From: Adiantum capillus-veneris
Taxonomy: Eukaryota; Streptophyta; Polypodiopsida; Polypodiales; Pteridaceae
Direction of reading: 5' to 3'
Assembly: GCA_014529385.2 (NCBI GenBank)
Contig: CM043949.1
Coordinates: forward strand, 113,231,977-113,295,976
Length of the DNA stretch: 64,000 nt
Below the pieces are notes generated by a model. It was not told the DNA's origin, did no database searches, and saw only the letters and a list, made by a program, of their open reading frames with translations. Below are positions 24,831-37,658 of this stretch, in pieces (positions within the stretch are counted from its first letter, which is position 1; every line of letters starts with the position of its first letter). The position numbers and the translations under genes were made by a program.

Positions 24831-25185
24831 TATTATTGATAAAAAGTGTTTTTTGTGCAAAGCATGGTTTGTGCTAGTGCCCTAAGCCCTGCTAACTAGT
24901 TTTCAACCTTAAAAATCATCAGTTTAGTTAAAAGCCCCCTTTGTAGGCATTTCAGTCTCCGAAGTCGTCTTTTGGTGTTGGAGTTGATTTTCCTCGATCT
25001 TTCTCCTTGAGAGTTGCATCGCGAGCTCATTTGAGGTGTGGGGAAGTTGTTTATGTGGTTGGACTCGACTTTGGTTCCTTCTTTTCCACCTTTAGCCATT
25101 TGGTTGTCCGAAAGTGTCTTTTTTACCATTAGTAAGTGAAACCGCTTTCTCTTGGGTTTTGCTTGTACACATGTATCATTGATGG

Positions 25186-27831
<2,646 letters not shown>

Positions 27832-27837
27832 CCAAAT

Positions 27838-27855
27838 TGGTGCCCCCACTGAGGA
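27838..27855 (+). promoter_or_regulatory. G1 tRNA primer-binding site (candidate)
   Basis: TGGTGCCCCCACTGAGGA begins six bases after the LTR end, as in G4. The tRNA was not identified. Confidence 0.6.
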
Positions 27856-27908
27856 CGGCTTGTGTATTTTTGTGTAGAATCAACCTTTAGCATAGTCAAG
27901 TAGTTTGC

Positions 27909-28121
27909 ATGAATCACGAAAATTTGTATGATCCCTTCATTCCCATTGCAAAGCAAAAGGTACACATAATTGTTAGTACTAAGTTGCAATTTCAACGTGT
28001 CATTCGTAGAATTTTAGGTCCTCTTAGGTTGGCCGAGATAAACGCTTCAGCAAATCCTTTTATTTTGCCTCTCATTAGGTACGACCTTAGTTTGAACGTC
28101 TATATTTTTGTTTTGTTTTAA
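27909..28121 (+). CDS. G1 leader small ORF A
   Basis: A 70-codon ATG frame between primer site and gag. It matches ORF A in the G2 LTR almost end to end: NLYDPFIPIAKQKVHIIVST against DLYTQLIPITRQNIYTMVST, and an identical NPFILP block. Nucleotide differences are mostly synonymous (Leu TTG/CTA, Arg CGT/AGA, Ser AGT/AGC), which means the protein has been under selection. The protein ends with a hydrophobic strand-like tail (VYIFVLF then stop). There is no signal peptide or known catalytic motif. It is a short alpha/beta-looking protein of unknown function, probably made from the genomic RNA ahead of Gag. Confidence 0.75.
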   Translation: MNHENLYDPFIPIAKQKVHIIVSTKLQFQRVIRRILGPLRLAEINASANPFILPLIRYDLSLNVYIFVLF

Positions 28122-28142
28122 GCATTAGGTCATGCATAGACC

Positions 28143-28361
28143 ATGGATAATGGCCCAGGAATAGAGGTTTTCCCCTTCCATTTCACTCCACACATTAGAA
28201 TAAACATTGCAATTAGTAGGAAAATCCATTTTCAACAACGTATGGTGTTCATGTTTGGTGCCCAAAGAGTAGGAGAAATTCTCGCATCACCAAACCCTGT
28301 CATCCTACCTCTTATTGATTATCATAGGTCGTTTGATGTGAATATCTTTATTTTGTTGTAG
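28143..28361 (+). CDS. G1 leader small ORF B
   Basis: A 72-codon ATG frame 21 bases after ORF A and about 85 bases before gag. It matches ORF B of G2 (HIRINIAISRKIHFQQRMVF against SIRINVWINRKIHFQQRIMF) and is itself a diverged paralogue of ORF A: both have the FQ block, a GxxR..EI(L/N)AS block, NP.ILPLI.Y and a hydrophobic end (VNIFILL). The final LIDY..SFDVNIFILL recalls the last strand of ubiquitin-like folds, a weak impression only. Function unknown. Confidence 0.75.
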   Translation: MDNGPGIEVFPFHFTPHIRINIAISRKIHFQQRMVFMFGAQRVGEILASPNPVILPLIDYHRSFDVNIFILL

Positions 28362-28446
28362 AATAGATTGCAAGCTAGAAAACATTATTGTGTAAATCTT
28401 TTTAAGAAAGAAAAACAAAAACGGGTGTCACTTTGAAATCAATTCA

Positions 28447-31400
28447 ATGGAAAGCCAACGCCAAATGTCTGGGTATCCTCTTTTCTTTGGAGAGCCTGGA
28501 GAGGATGCAGAATTATTTTTAGCGAATTTCAAGATGTCTTGCCGTATCAAGAGGATAATAACTGATCAAGAACGTGTAGAAATGTTTGAGGTGGTCCTTA
28601 GGAAATATGCTAGCACTTGGTTTGACTCTTTGCCTGAGGAAGTTAAGGGGAATTACACAGAAGTTTTGAATCGTTTCAAGAAATACTTCTTGAACCCCCA
28701 AAACACTCAAAAACTATGGCAAGACATTGTTTCTCATAAGCAAAAAGACTTAGATGACTACTACTTGTACAAGCAAGAGTTTCTACGTCTTTGGGCTCTA
28801 TGGATACGAAATGTTGCTAACCCTGGTGATGGTGCAGAATTTCTAAAGAAGGAGAGGTTCATAGCCGGACTCTTTCTTGACCTTAAGGTAAAAGTTGAGG
28901 CGGGTGCACCTGCTACCTTTGATGCAGCTGAAACTAGGGCTGCTGAGAAATATAGGAAACTCAAGTGCTTAAGGGGAGAGGTTCCAATAGAAGGTCTTAG
29001 ACCCAAAGGTAAGTCACAAGCATCAACATCGAGGGAGCTTCCTGAGGTAACGACGGAAGTAATTGAGAAGTTAAACGAATCTTTAAGCAGCCTGTCAATT
29101 CACCTTGCACAAGCTGTAGGTCCAAAGGGACAAGCAAAGAAGTCTGAAGAGCGAGATCCACGACCTAGGAGAGTCTTGCAATGTTGGAATTGCGGAGAGT
29201 CTGGACATGGGATGTATAATTGTCCTTGGCCCCGTTGGGAGCCAGGGAGACCTAACTTGAATTACCCAGTGATGAATGCAGGTGAAGGAACTGGTCAACA
29301 ACCAAGGCTTCCACAAAGACCAAATGGACCAAGACCACCTCCACAAGGGGTAGAAGGCGTTCCACCTTTGCCAGATCCAATTGTGCATGTGGTAGAGGTG
29401 ACAAACTCAAATGAGGTTGACATGGAAGCAAATGGCATTAAGCGTGGCCGAGGAAAAGGTAAAGAGAAAGAGGGTGTCCCATCAAAGAGTGACCATGGAC
29501 AAGGCAAGAAGGCAAAGGAGACCCAGGAAGCTAAGAGGACTCGACGTCGTATCAATCTCCAAGACTTCCCTCTTGGACATGGTATGGCTCCATACAACCT
29601 GTTGGAAGACATGCGAGGTAAGGGTCCTGATATCTCATGGCCTCAGTTTCTTGCATTATGCCCACAAGTTAGGAGGGATTTAACAAAGTCAGTTAGCACT
29701 AGGAGAAAGTTAAAAGAGAGTTTTCCTGTTGTAAAAATTGCACATGCTGAAATGAACGAGGATATTACACCTGTGCTAGATTGTTACATAAAAGGAAGAT
29801 TGGTTAGGAAAGGTCTAGTGGATGGGGGTGCACAAATTTGCATCATGACAGAAGGACTCATGCAAAGACTAGGCATGCACATCCATGAGACACCTGAAAT
29901 CAAAGTGAAAATGGCAAACAATAGCAAGGCTAGGTGCGTAGGCATTTGTAAAAATGTTTTTGTGGAGGCCTTTGGCATTAAGAAGGCAGTGGATTTCTAT
30001 GTCATGTCTACCAAGGGAAATGGTTACCCATTTATCCTAGGAAGACCATGGCTAATGAAAATGCGAGCTTTGCAGGATTGGGAGAGTGGAAAGCTAATTT
30101 GCAGGAATGACAATCACAAGAAGGTTGTCTTTGACATGAAGGAGCAACGCCAAGAGGAGCTCCATGAAGAATCATCTCAAAGTGAGACAGAAGAAGATTG
30201 GACTGAAAACACTTCAGAAGAAGAAAGTAGCGGCAGCATTACTGAAGAGGAGTCCTCCATTGAAGTCATGGGGGTAAGGTTTAAGCCAAACAACCAGGAG
30301 ACCTCTTCTCGAGGTTTGGAAGAGGTAGGTTCCCAAGAGAACCAAAAGGTGGAAGATGAAGGAATGTTAGAAGGTATGTTGTCTACAACACTTACAAAGG
30401 ATGAAAGAGAGGAGTTCAAATGTGTGCTAAGGAAATTTTCGAGGCTTTTTGCTAAAGACTACACCGATGTGCGTGGAGTAGATGTTGTTCAACACAAGAT
30501 TGAGTTGAAGCCAGAGGCCACACCTAAGGCTCAAAAGCTACGAAGGCTAGGAGTCATTAAGGAGCAGGCTCTACTCAAGGAGGTAAGAAAGCTTCTAGCA
30601 GCAGGTTTCATTTATCCAGTGGAGAATTCAGAGTGGGTCTCTCCCGTTGTTGTCACTCCTAAGAAAAACGGCAAGTGGAGGGTGTGTGTGGATTATCGTC
30701 CACTTAATGAGGCAACAAAAAGAGATCACTTTCCCCTCCCATTTCAGGATGAGATACTAAATGAAGTAGCTGGTCATGAGAAGTACACTGTGTGTGATGG
30801 CTACTCGGGTTACTTTCAAATAGGTATCGCATTGGAGGATCAATTGAAAACAACCTTTATCACTCCTTGGGGTTGTTATGCTTTTAGAGTCATGCCATTT
30901 GGCCTGACAAATGCTCCTGCAACTTTCCAACGCTTCATGAACATGGTGTTTCAAGCATTCTTTGGAAAGTCCATTAGGGTTTTTATTGATGATTTTTGCA
31001 TTTATAGCTCAAAATCATTGCATCTACAAAGGGTAGAAGAAGGTTTAAAGAAGCTCTATGACATGGGAGGTCAACTCAACCCCGACAAGTGTCACATAGC
31101 TGAGGATGAAGTGATCTTGCTTGGTCACAAGGTTTCCTATAAAGGCATTGAGGTGGATCCTTCAAAGGCAAAGGCTCTTATTGAGCTCCCATCACCGAAG
31201 AGTCTTAAGGAGGTCATCTCTTTCATTCAGAAGGTGAAGTATATGTCACGCTTCATTCACTTAGCCTCGGAGTTGCTTCATCCTTTGCAAAAGTTGACAC
31301 AACAAGTAGAATTTGCATGGTCTGATGAGCTTGAAGAGTATTTTTGTAGCATTAAAGTCATTTTGTCAGAGCTACCAACACTCATGCCTCCTTGTTGGGA

Positions 31401-32256
31401 GTACACATTCTTTGTTAGCTCTAGTGTTGGAAGGGAAACAATTGGTGCCGTGTTGCTACAACAAGATCCCCACAGTACAAGGATGAGACCCATCTACTTT
31501 GCTAGTAGGGTCATGAATGCTTTGGAAAGAGACTACACAGAAGCAGAACTCATGATGCTTTCTCTCATGTTTGCGGTGAGAAAGTTTAGATCCTACTTGC
31601 TCCCAAAACCTTTTGTAATCCTCACCGCAGAGAATTTGTTCCCTTGGGTGTCATCTCAAATGAATCTTAGTACTAGGATCTCAAAGTGGATTATGGAGTT
31701 GCAACAGTTTCAATACTCTCTCAAGGTAGAAGATAGTGTGCGTGCACAATTGGCAGGGATTTTCACTTATAGGGTACATGAGAAGGAAATTAAGGTGCCT
31801 CAAGTAAAGAACCTACCATTGCCACCACCAAAAAGTATTCCCAATGCTTTTACCTTGTTCTTTGATAGATCTTTTCGACGAGCCACAGGGAAAGCAGGGG
31901 GAGGGCTAGTGTTGCTCAACCCAAGTGGAGAGGTGGTCATGAAAGAGAAGGTCAATCTACCAGGTTCAACTAGCAACAATGAAGCAGAATACGACACACT
32001 ACTTCATGGTTTGAAGATGTGCATTGGCCAAGGGATACAACGCCTCATGGTAAAGGGAGATGCACTTCTCATTGTTAAACAGATTTTAGGCATTTGGGCA
32101 TGCAAGAATGAAAGCTTACGGACAAAAGTTCATGCCATTCGTAGATTGTTTAATCAATTTGAAGAAGTGCAACTATATCATATTCCTAGGAAACAGAATG
32201 AAGATGCCGATTTACTTGCACAGCAAGTAGTTACATGTGTTGAGAAAGAAGTGTAG
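28447..32256 (+). CDS. G1 gag-protease-reverse transcriptase-dual RNase H polyprotein
   Basis: A single 1,269-codon frame. Residues 1-190 hold the capsid-type gag domain; a zinc knuckle CWNCGESGHGMYNC is at 246-259; the protease has VDGGAQICIM (Asp459, the DGG form known in Tat elements) and FILGRPWL near 530. Reverse transcriptase spans about 690-870 with catalytic Asp848-Asp849 in VFIDDFCIYS. The connection and first RNase H follow (YFASRVMNALERDYTEAE). A second RNase H covers about 1135-1265, with acidic residues at Asp1140, Glu1179, Asp1205 and about 1255. It makes particles, processes the polyprotein and copies the RNA. All key residues look intact. It ends in TAG, two codons before the in-frame start of integrase. 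Confidence 0.94.
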   Translation: MESQRQMSGYPLFFGEPGEDAELFLANFKMSCRIKRIITDQERVEMFEVVLRKYASTWFDSLPEEVKGNYTEVLNRFKKYFLNPQNTQKLWQDIVSHKQKDLDDYYLYKQEFLRLWALWIRNVANPGDGAEFLKKERFIAGLFLDLKVKVEAGAPATFDAAETRAAEKYRKLKCLRGEVPIEGLRPKGKSQASTSRELPEVTTEVIEKLNESLSSLSIHLAQAVGPKGQAKKSEERDPRPRRVLQCWNCGESGHGMYNCPWPRWEPGRPNLNYPVMNAGEGTGQQPRLPQRPNGPRPPPQGVEGVPPLPDPIVHVVEVTNSNEVDMEANGIKRGRGKGKEKEGVPSKSDHGQGKKAKETQEAKRTRRRINLQDFPLGHGMAPYNLLEDMRGKGPDISWPQFLALCPQVRRDLTKSVSTRRKLKESFPVVKIAHAEMNEDITPVLDCYIKGRLVRKGLVDGGAQICIMTEGLMQRLGMHIHETPEIKVKMANNSKARCVGICKNVFVEAFGIKKAVDFYVMSTKGNGYPFILGRPWLMKMRALQDWESGKLICRNDNHKKVVFDMKEQRQEELHEESSQSETEEDWTENTSEEESSGSITEEESSIEVMGVRFKPNNQETSSRGLEEVGSQENQKVEDEGMLEGMLSTTLTKDEREEFKCVLRKFSRLFAKDYTDVRGVDVVQHKIELKPEATPKAQKLRRLGVIKEQALLKEVRKLLAAGFIYPVENSEWVSPVVVTPKKNGKWRVCVDYRPLNEATKRDHFPLPFQDEILNEVAGHEKYTVCDGYSGYFQIGIALEDQLKTTFITPWGCYAFRVMPFGLTNAPATFQRFMNMVFQAFFGKSIRVFIDDFCIYSSKSLHLQRVEEGLKKLYDMGGQLNPDKCHIAEDEVILLGHKVSYKGIEVDPSKAKALIELPSPKSLKEVISFIQKVKYMSRFIHLASELLHPLQKLTQQVEFAWSDELEEYFCSIKVILSELPTLMPPCWEYTFFVSSSVGRETIGAVLLQQDPHSTRMRPIYFASRVMNALERDYTEAELMMLSLMFAVRKFRSYLLPKPFVILTAENLFPWVSSQMNLSTRISKWIMELQQFQYSLKVEDSVRAQLAGIFTYRVHEKEIKVPQVKNLPLPPPKSIPNAFTLFFDRSFRRATGKAGGGLVLLNPSGEVVMKEKVNLPGSTSNNEAEYDTLLHGLKMCIGQGIQRLMVKGDALLIVKQILGIWACKNESLRTKVHAIRRLFNQFEEVQLYHIPRKQNEDADLLAQQVVTCVEKEV

Positions 32257-32262
32257 GTCATC

Positions 32263-33726
32263 ATGGTGGCAGCAACTGTCAAGCAACCGAGATACCAGGG
32301 ATTGGAGTCATTGACTCCCATTATTAGCTACATTTTGGAGGGCGAGTTTCCACAAGACTTCACGAAGGCTCAGAAGAGGAGACTCATGAAGAAGGCAAGC
32401 GCATATCTCTTCCTAGAAGGCTCCCTCTATCAAAGAGGGAAGGATCAAGTGTGCAGAAGAGTACCAACTATCGAGGAAATTCCAGCCATTCTAAAAGGTT
32501 TGCATGAAGAGGCATGTGGTGGTCATTTTGCCCAAGAATCAACTGTGAAGAAGATTTTGCTTGCGGGGTATGTTTGGCCAAGCTTGCATGTGGATGTTCA
32601 ACATTGGTGTAAAAGTTGTCACAATTGTCAGATAAATGGAAATAGAAGGTTGGTGCATGGCCCGAGGCAAATAGTGCTTGCAAATGGAACCTTTGAAAAG
32701 TGGGGCATTGATGCTATGGGTCCTCTGCCTAGGACAAAAAATGGTAAACTCTACATTCTAGTGACTGTAGACTATATGACTAGGTGGGTGGAAGCTCAAA
32801 GTGTGGCAAGAGTGAATGAGAGGACAGTTAGCAAATTCGTCTACACTCACATTTGTTGTAGATTTGGCACACCTTTGGAGATTGTTTCTGATAATGGTCC
32901 AGGGTTTAGAAAGGGATTGCTCACAGAAGTCTGTGAAGAACTTCACATTCTACATCGTCACAGTACACCCTACTATCCCCAATCAAATGGTTTGGTAGAA
33001 AAAGCTAATGGTGTCATTGCAGGCATCATTAGAAAGATGGTGAAAAACAAGACAAAGTTGTGGGATGACTTCTTGGATGGTGCCTTGTGGGCGTATCGAA
33101 CCACATATAGGGAAGCCACGGAGCTCACACCATTTCACTTGGTCTATGGTCAAGAGGCTTTACAGCCAATTGAGCTAAACATTTCAACAATGCGACTTCA
33201 TGGCAAATCAACACAAGATGATCAAGAAGCATGGATGGATCGACTTCTTACCTTAGTTGAGCTTGAGTGGAAAAGAGAAGCAGCATACGAGTGCTATAAG
33301 AGGAAAGCCACACAGACAAAGGAGAAGCTTGACAAGAAACTGAAGGACAAAGGCATCAATGAAGGAGATCTTGTGCTAAGGTATTACAATCGACTCGATA
33401 ATCATTTTGATGCCAAATTTGAAACAAGATGGCAAGGGCCATACATAGTCAAGAAGGCTTTCAATTCAAGTTACTATCAGCTTATGGACTTGAATGGTAA
33501 AGAGCACTCCAGGAAAGTAAACGGGTATCGCTTGAATCCCTATTTGAGTCGCCTTCTACCAAAGGATATACCAAAGATCTGTCAAAAGGCCACTGTCTCA
33601 CGTAAGTATTGTTACATGAAGCATGAGTGTAACTCTAGCCAAAATTCTGAGGGGCCAAACAATAAAGATCTCGTCAAGGACTCTGGAGCACTCTCTTTGG
33701 AAAAGATGCTCTATGATGGTACATGA
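32263..33726 (+). CDS. G1 integrase
   Basis: A 487-codon ATG frame in the same frame as the upstream polyprotein, separated only by TAG and two codons. The N-terminal zinc module is HEEACGGHFAQ with CKSCHNC; the catalytic triad is Asp150 (WGIDAMGPLP), Asp210 (IVSDNGPGF) and Glu246 (NGLVEKANG), spaced D-D-35-E as expected. The C-terminal part has the GPY/F-type motif (RWQGPYIVKKAF) and ends in a less conserved tail. It inserts the DNA copy into the genome. It may be expressed by stop-codon readthrough, reinitiation, or not at all if the TAG is a recent mutation of a fused gag-pol. Confidence 0.93.
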   Translation: MVAATVKQPRYQGLESLTPIISYILEGEFPQDFTKAQKRRLMKKASAYLFLEGSLYQRGKDQVCRRVPTIEEIPAILKGLHEEACGGHFAQESTVKKILLAGYVWPSLHVDVQHWCKSCHNCQINGNRRLVHGPRQIVLANGTFEKWGIDAMGPLPRTKNGKLYILVTVDYMTRWVEAQSVARVNERTVSKFVYTHICCRFGTPLEIVSDNGPGFRKGLLTEVCEELHILHRHSTPYYPQSNGLVEKANGVIAGIIRKMVKNKTKLWDDFLDGALWAYRTTYREATELTPFHLVYGQEALQPIELNISTMRLHGKSTQDDQEAWMDRLLTLVELEWKREAAYECYKRKATQTKEKLDKKLKDKGINEGDLVLRYYNRLDNHFDAKFETRWQGPYIVKKAFNSSYYQLMDLNGKEHSRKVNGYRLNPYLSRLLPKDIPKICQKATVSRKYCYMKHECNSSQNSEGPNNKDLVKDSGALSLEKMLYDGT

Positions 33727-33737
33727 ATATACCATCA

Positions 33738-33754
33738 TCCAGGGCGAGGGCTAA
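33738..33754 (+). promoter_or_regulatory. G1 polypurine-rich site before the 3' LTR
   Basis: CCAGGGCGAGGGCTAA lies directly before the TGATAG start of the 3' LTR. It is purine-rich but interrupted by pyrimidines, so it is a weak polypurine tract. Confidence 0.5.
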
Positions 33755-36126
33755 TGATAGTCGTTTTTCGGCTCTTTGTAATTGCCACAGTGAGTTACCT
33801 CACCCTATCAAAATCACCCAACACTATGGCTATCCCTACCATTTCACTGTACATAGGCGTGCGTGAGTCACGGGACTTTTCCCATATCTCCTTACTGAAA
33901 TAAAAAACCCTCAATTAGCTAGGCATTGGGCTAGTTGAGCCAAAAATAAATAAAAAATATAAGTATATTATGGCCCATGCGTATGTAAATATTCCTTTGT
34001 ATATAGGGCCTAAATAAAAGATTTTTTCATAATTATTTTGGTATTTATTTAAATATTTCTACCCAGGTGTGTGTTATTTATGCTCTGTACATTGCCTCAC
34101 CATTACCACAATTTTTTCTTACCATTTTTCATATTCTTTATTCCATATAGAAATATTTTCATGTAAGCTTCTCTTATATTTGGTGTAACTCCACCCCAAC
34201 AAAAATCCAAAAAAACTAGTTTTATTTATGTGTATATTTTTTCACTATTGTGATTTTTCCCTTCCTACATCTATTTTGTTTTTTTTCTAAAAAATTAGAA
34301 CACCAAAAATATTTATCTTTTTATGGTAGCCTCATAATGAGAGAGATTTCTTTTGACCCCTTTATATTTTTCCATCTATATTATTTATATTTGACATGTA
34401 CATATTTTTTAGACCCCTCAATATTTGATTTTCTTAGTTGTACTATTCACTTATATCACAATCTCAACAATATCTTCAATTATAGACCTACCAAATAAGG
34501 TCAAGGGTAGGTGGCATGCATACATGCACTATGGAGGGCTCACTCTTGGAGGTATTCAAAAGAATCATCCAAAGAAGGACCCCACAAGGACCTTGTGCAG
34601 TGGAAAAATACGATCGGTTTTGCTGAATTTTTAAAGTTCACTTGCTCTTCGAATTTGAAAAGGTGATACAAACAAAAGTTGTAGCTCGTGGGCTGAACTT
34701 TTGCCTCAAATTTTTTCCTATTTTTTTGAGCTACGAGCTGTGAGCTATGATTTTATTAGTGGACCCCAGTTTTCCCATGCTATGCAGCCACACTCTCTCT
34801 TCCACTTTATCATTTTCCTCTTTCACACACACTTCTCCACTCATCATCCCCACCTCTCTCACCACTCCTCTCTGCACCCTACTCACCTTCTCCTCAACCT
34901 TGAAGAATAAGAGAAACCATGGTGAACTCATACCTCCCACACACAATTCCATTCCAAAATTGACCACCTAGTCTCATTCTTCCTCCTCCAATTTACCCAT
35001 ATCTATCAAAAAAACCACAAAATTCAGCCTCTTCTCTTAAAAGACAGCATCATGGTGGTTGATTACTCAGCTTCAATTACCTTGTCTCTCAAGGAAGGTC
35101 AAGAGTGGAGAAAAAATGTACCGTCAAAGCTAGTGGACCGTCAACAAGCGTCAAAATTGGCCCTACTCAAGACACTTGGAGCATCAACCTTGTAAGAAAT
35201 CCACCTTTTCTTACCTCTCAAGAGTTTTTCTTCCTTATTTGTATCCTACATGGATACTCCCATTGTAAATATCCAATTCCATTTGTAAATTAATACTAAC
35301 TCTACTAACACTAACCCACTATGAAAAGTTCTATCACCTCCATTTCTCTCCTCTCTTTCCCCACCAACTTCTTGATAATTCCAAGCAAAAGAAATTAGAT
35401 AAATTGCTAAAAATCTAACCCAACCATGGTTAGAGGAGTAACCCTAGCCTTCAAAATTGCTATAAAAGGAGGGTGTAGCTAGCACAAAATGGGAGCCATA
35501 AGCAACAGCACTATGCTATAGCTTGAGAAGCCAAGCTCAACCTCTCTAGAAGGAGCTCTTGAGTGGAAGCTCATTGTCTTATGCACGTGCATGTGTTGTA
35601 ATAGGGGATTATCAAGGGAACTCTATGCCATTGTAAGAGAGAGAGTGATCACTCAATTGAGAGTAGGAAATCTATCATTTCTCCTACTAGTGTAAGCCCA
35701 ACATTTGCTGAATCAAGGAGGGTGAATTTGTACTAAGCTTGGATACTTTGTCTCCCTTCCCACGTGAAGTAATGGACAACAATGATGTGTAAGTGTCTTG
35801 GTGTTTTTTTTTGTTGAGTTCTTGATAGCTTGTCTCTAGTGTTGTCATCAATTTAGCCATAAATCCCACATACTGTAAGAGGGCGACAGGGTGGAGAGGA
35901 CTCCCCTGGCCTTAAGACAGTGATTGGGTGGCTTTTCTTGTGATGTGTTGTGGTGAAATTTACGCAAGCTGTGTTGAACAAATACTAATCTCACTTTGAT
36001 TTGTCATGACAGATTTGTAAGAAGGTATTAATGCAACAAGCACCCCCTCCCCCTTTCTCTCTCTTTCTTAAATATATAGTTGTGTTTGCTTGATCATTGC
36101 CGATACGTTTCAAAGCAGCCCGAGCA

Positions 36127-36186
<60 letters not shown>

Positions 36187-36355
36187 GCATCCTAGTTCGC
36201 ATCCAAAACTAGGTGGTGCCCCTTGTGTAGTTGGGATTTGGCTGTGGGTGTGTTGTTTTGGTTTGTGTTGTGTTGTGCCCCAGCCCCATTGAGCAGCACG
36301 GGAGCCTTGAAGGGTGTCTAGAGGTTGCTCTTCTTGTTGCCCGCCCCGGACCGCC
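33755..36355 (+). repeat. G1 3' LTR
   Basis: A 2,601 bp copy of the 5' LTR. The (CT)n tract here (36130-36184) is 55 nt against 97 nt in the 5' copy, which accounts for nearly all of the length difference. Confidence 0.93.
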
Positions 36356-37623
36356 TGAATGGCTATTTGAAGCTGCTTGTGAAGTTTCATGGCAATCAGT
36401 CGTCCATTTTGGCCGTTATGCCAAAATGACGATTTGTGTCTGCCGGTGAATCGGTTGTTTAGACCCACTTTTGGTGGTCCAAACCTGCAGATACTCCATG
36501 GTTGCATTGTCCTCGATGTTGTTAAGCTTCTTGTGAAGTTTTGTGTCGTTTCGACAACTTTTTCCTGTTTGCCGCTTGCAGGCTCTATTGACCTAGGGTT
36601 TTTTCAGTTGGTCTTTCTCGTATTTTGAGAGTTAGGAACTCATCTTCTACACTAGGTTAAGCCACCTATTGGTTCTTGCATGGTTTGGTTAGGCGGTTGT
36701 GCCTCTACCCAGCATTCTACCCATTTCCCCGTCTGCTCTTGTTTCTTTGTTTTGGTTAGTTTTCGCAACAAAAGTTAGTGGTAAGCATCAAAAGCTTATG
36801 GCAATGAGTCTACCTCTCATATCTGGAGTCCTCTGAGCTCTTGTAGCAGTCGTAGAAGGTTGTAGAAGGTCGGATGCTCCTGTGTGCTCTTTGCTCTCTC
36901 CAAGTGGGTAATAGTGCAATTGGGTAATCTTTGCTCTCTCCAAGTGGGTAATAGTGCAAATGAGCTTCTAAGTGAAGTCAAAAATACTTAACTCTGGACT
37001 TCCCAACTCACTTGTTACCAAATTTGACATGTGCTCCTATCTCATCGTGAAATGCACTTTAGGATTTGAAATTTCTCAATTTGGACTCCGTTTGACCTGT
37101 TTCTGAGAAATCTGTCCACTTTGCCAAAATTCTGTCATTTCGGGCTTTCCGCAACTTCTCCTGAATTGTACCCAATTTTTACCATGGGTTGCCCTTGTCA
37201 TTAGGATCATCACCATCTATTCTTTTCTTTTTTCTGATCTCGTTTCACCTGCTTTTTTATTTTTCTTTTACTTTTAAAGAAAATCCTAAAAAATAAAGAA
37301 AAATAGCAAATTAAAGCCAAAAATACACAATAATTAGCTGATAACCCTGTGTATATGTATATACACTTATTTGTGGTTTTTCGGCTTGGATTACCACTTT
37401 TTGGCTCCAAAAACACGCATATATAGTCGTATTCACAAACTTAGAGACTCAAATTCATCATTTGATCTCTTATAACAGCAAAACAAAGTATATAAGGGCA
37501 TAGATATTATCAATATCCGCAATCAAACATAAAAAATTCGAGATCATGTAAGACACTGCCCTTGTAATATCATTTTCTTTTTCGTTTTGTCCTTATTGCT
37601 TGTAGTTCCTGTATACTTGTATA
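36356..37623. other. Non-coding stretch between G1 and G3 coding parts
   Basis: No recognisable genes. It contains a 40-bp tandem duplication (CAAGTGGGTAATAGTGCAA at 36901 and 36941). If G1 is removed, it is contiguous with the sequence left of 25186 and may be the spacer between the G3 pol region and its accessory ORF. Confidence 0.5.
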
Positions 37624-37639
37624 CCTCTCCCCCTCCTAG
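37624..37639 (-). promoter_or_regulatory. Internal polypurine run
   Basis: CTAGGAGGGGGAGAGG on the minus strand, just after the basic ORF. What follows (TATACAAG) is not an LTR start, so this may be an internal rather than terminal polypurine tract. Confidence 0.45.
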
Positions 37640-37658
37640 TCTGAGTCCTCCCGGACGA

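Noticed and set aside
37624..37639. Polypurine run as the 3' end of G3
   Set aside because: The sequence after it begins TATACAAG rather than TG, and no LTR copy matching 36356-37623 was found elsewhere. Kept only as an internal run.
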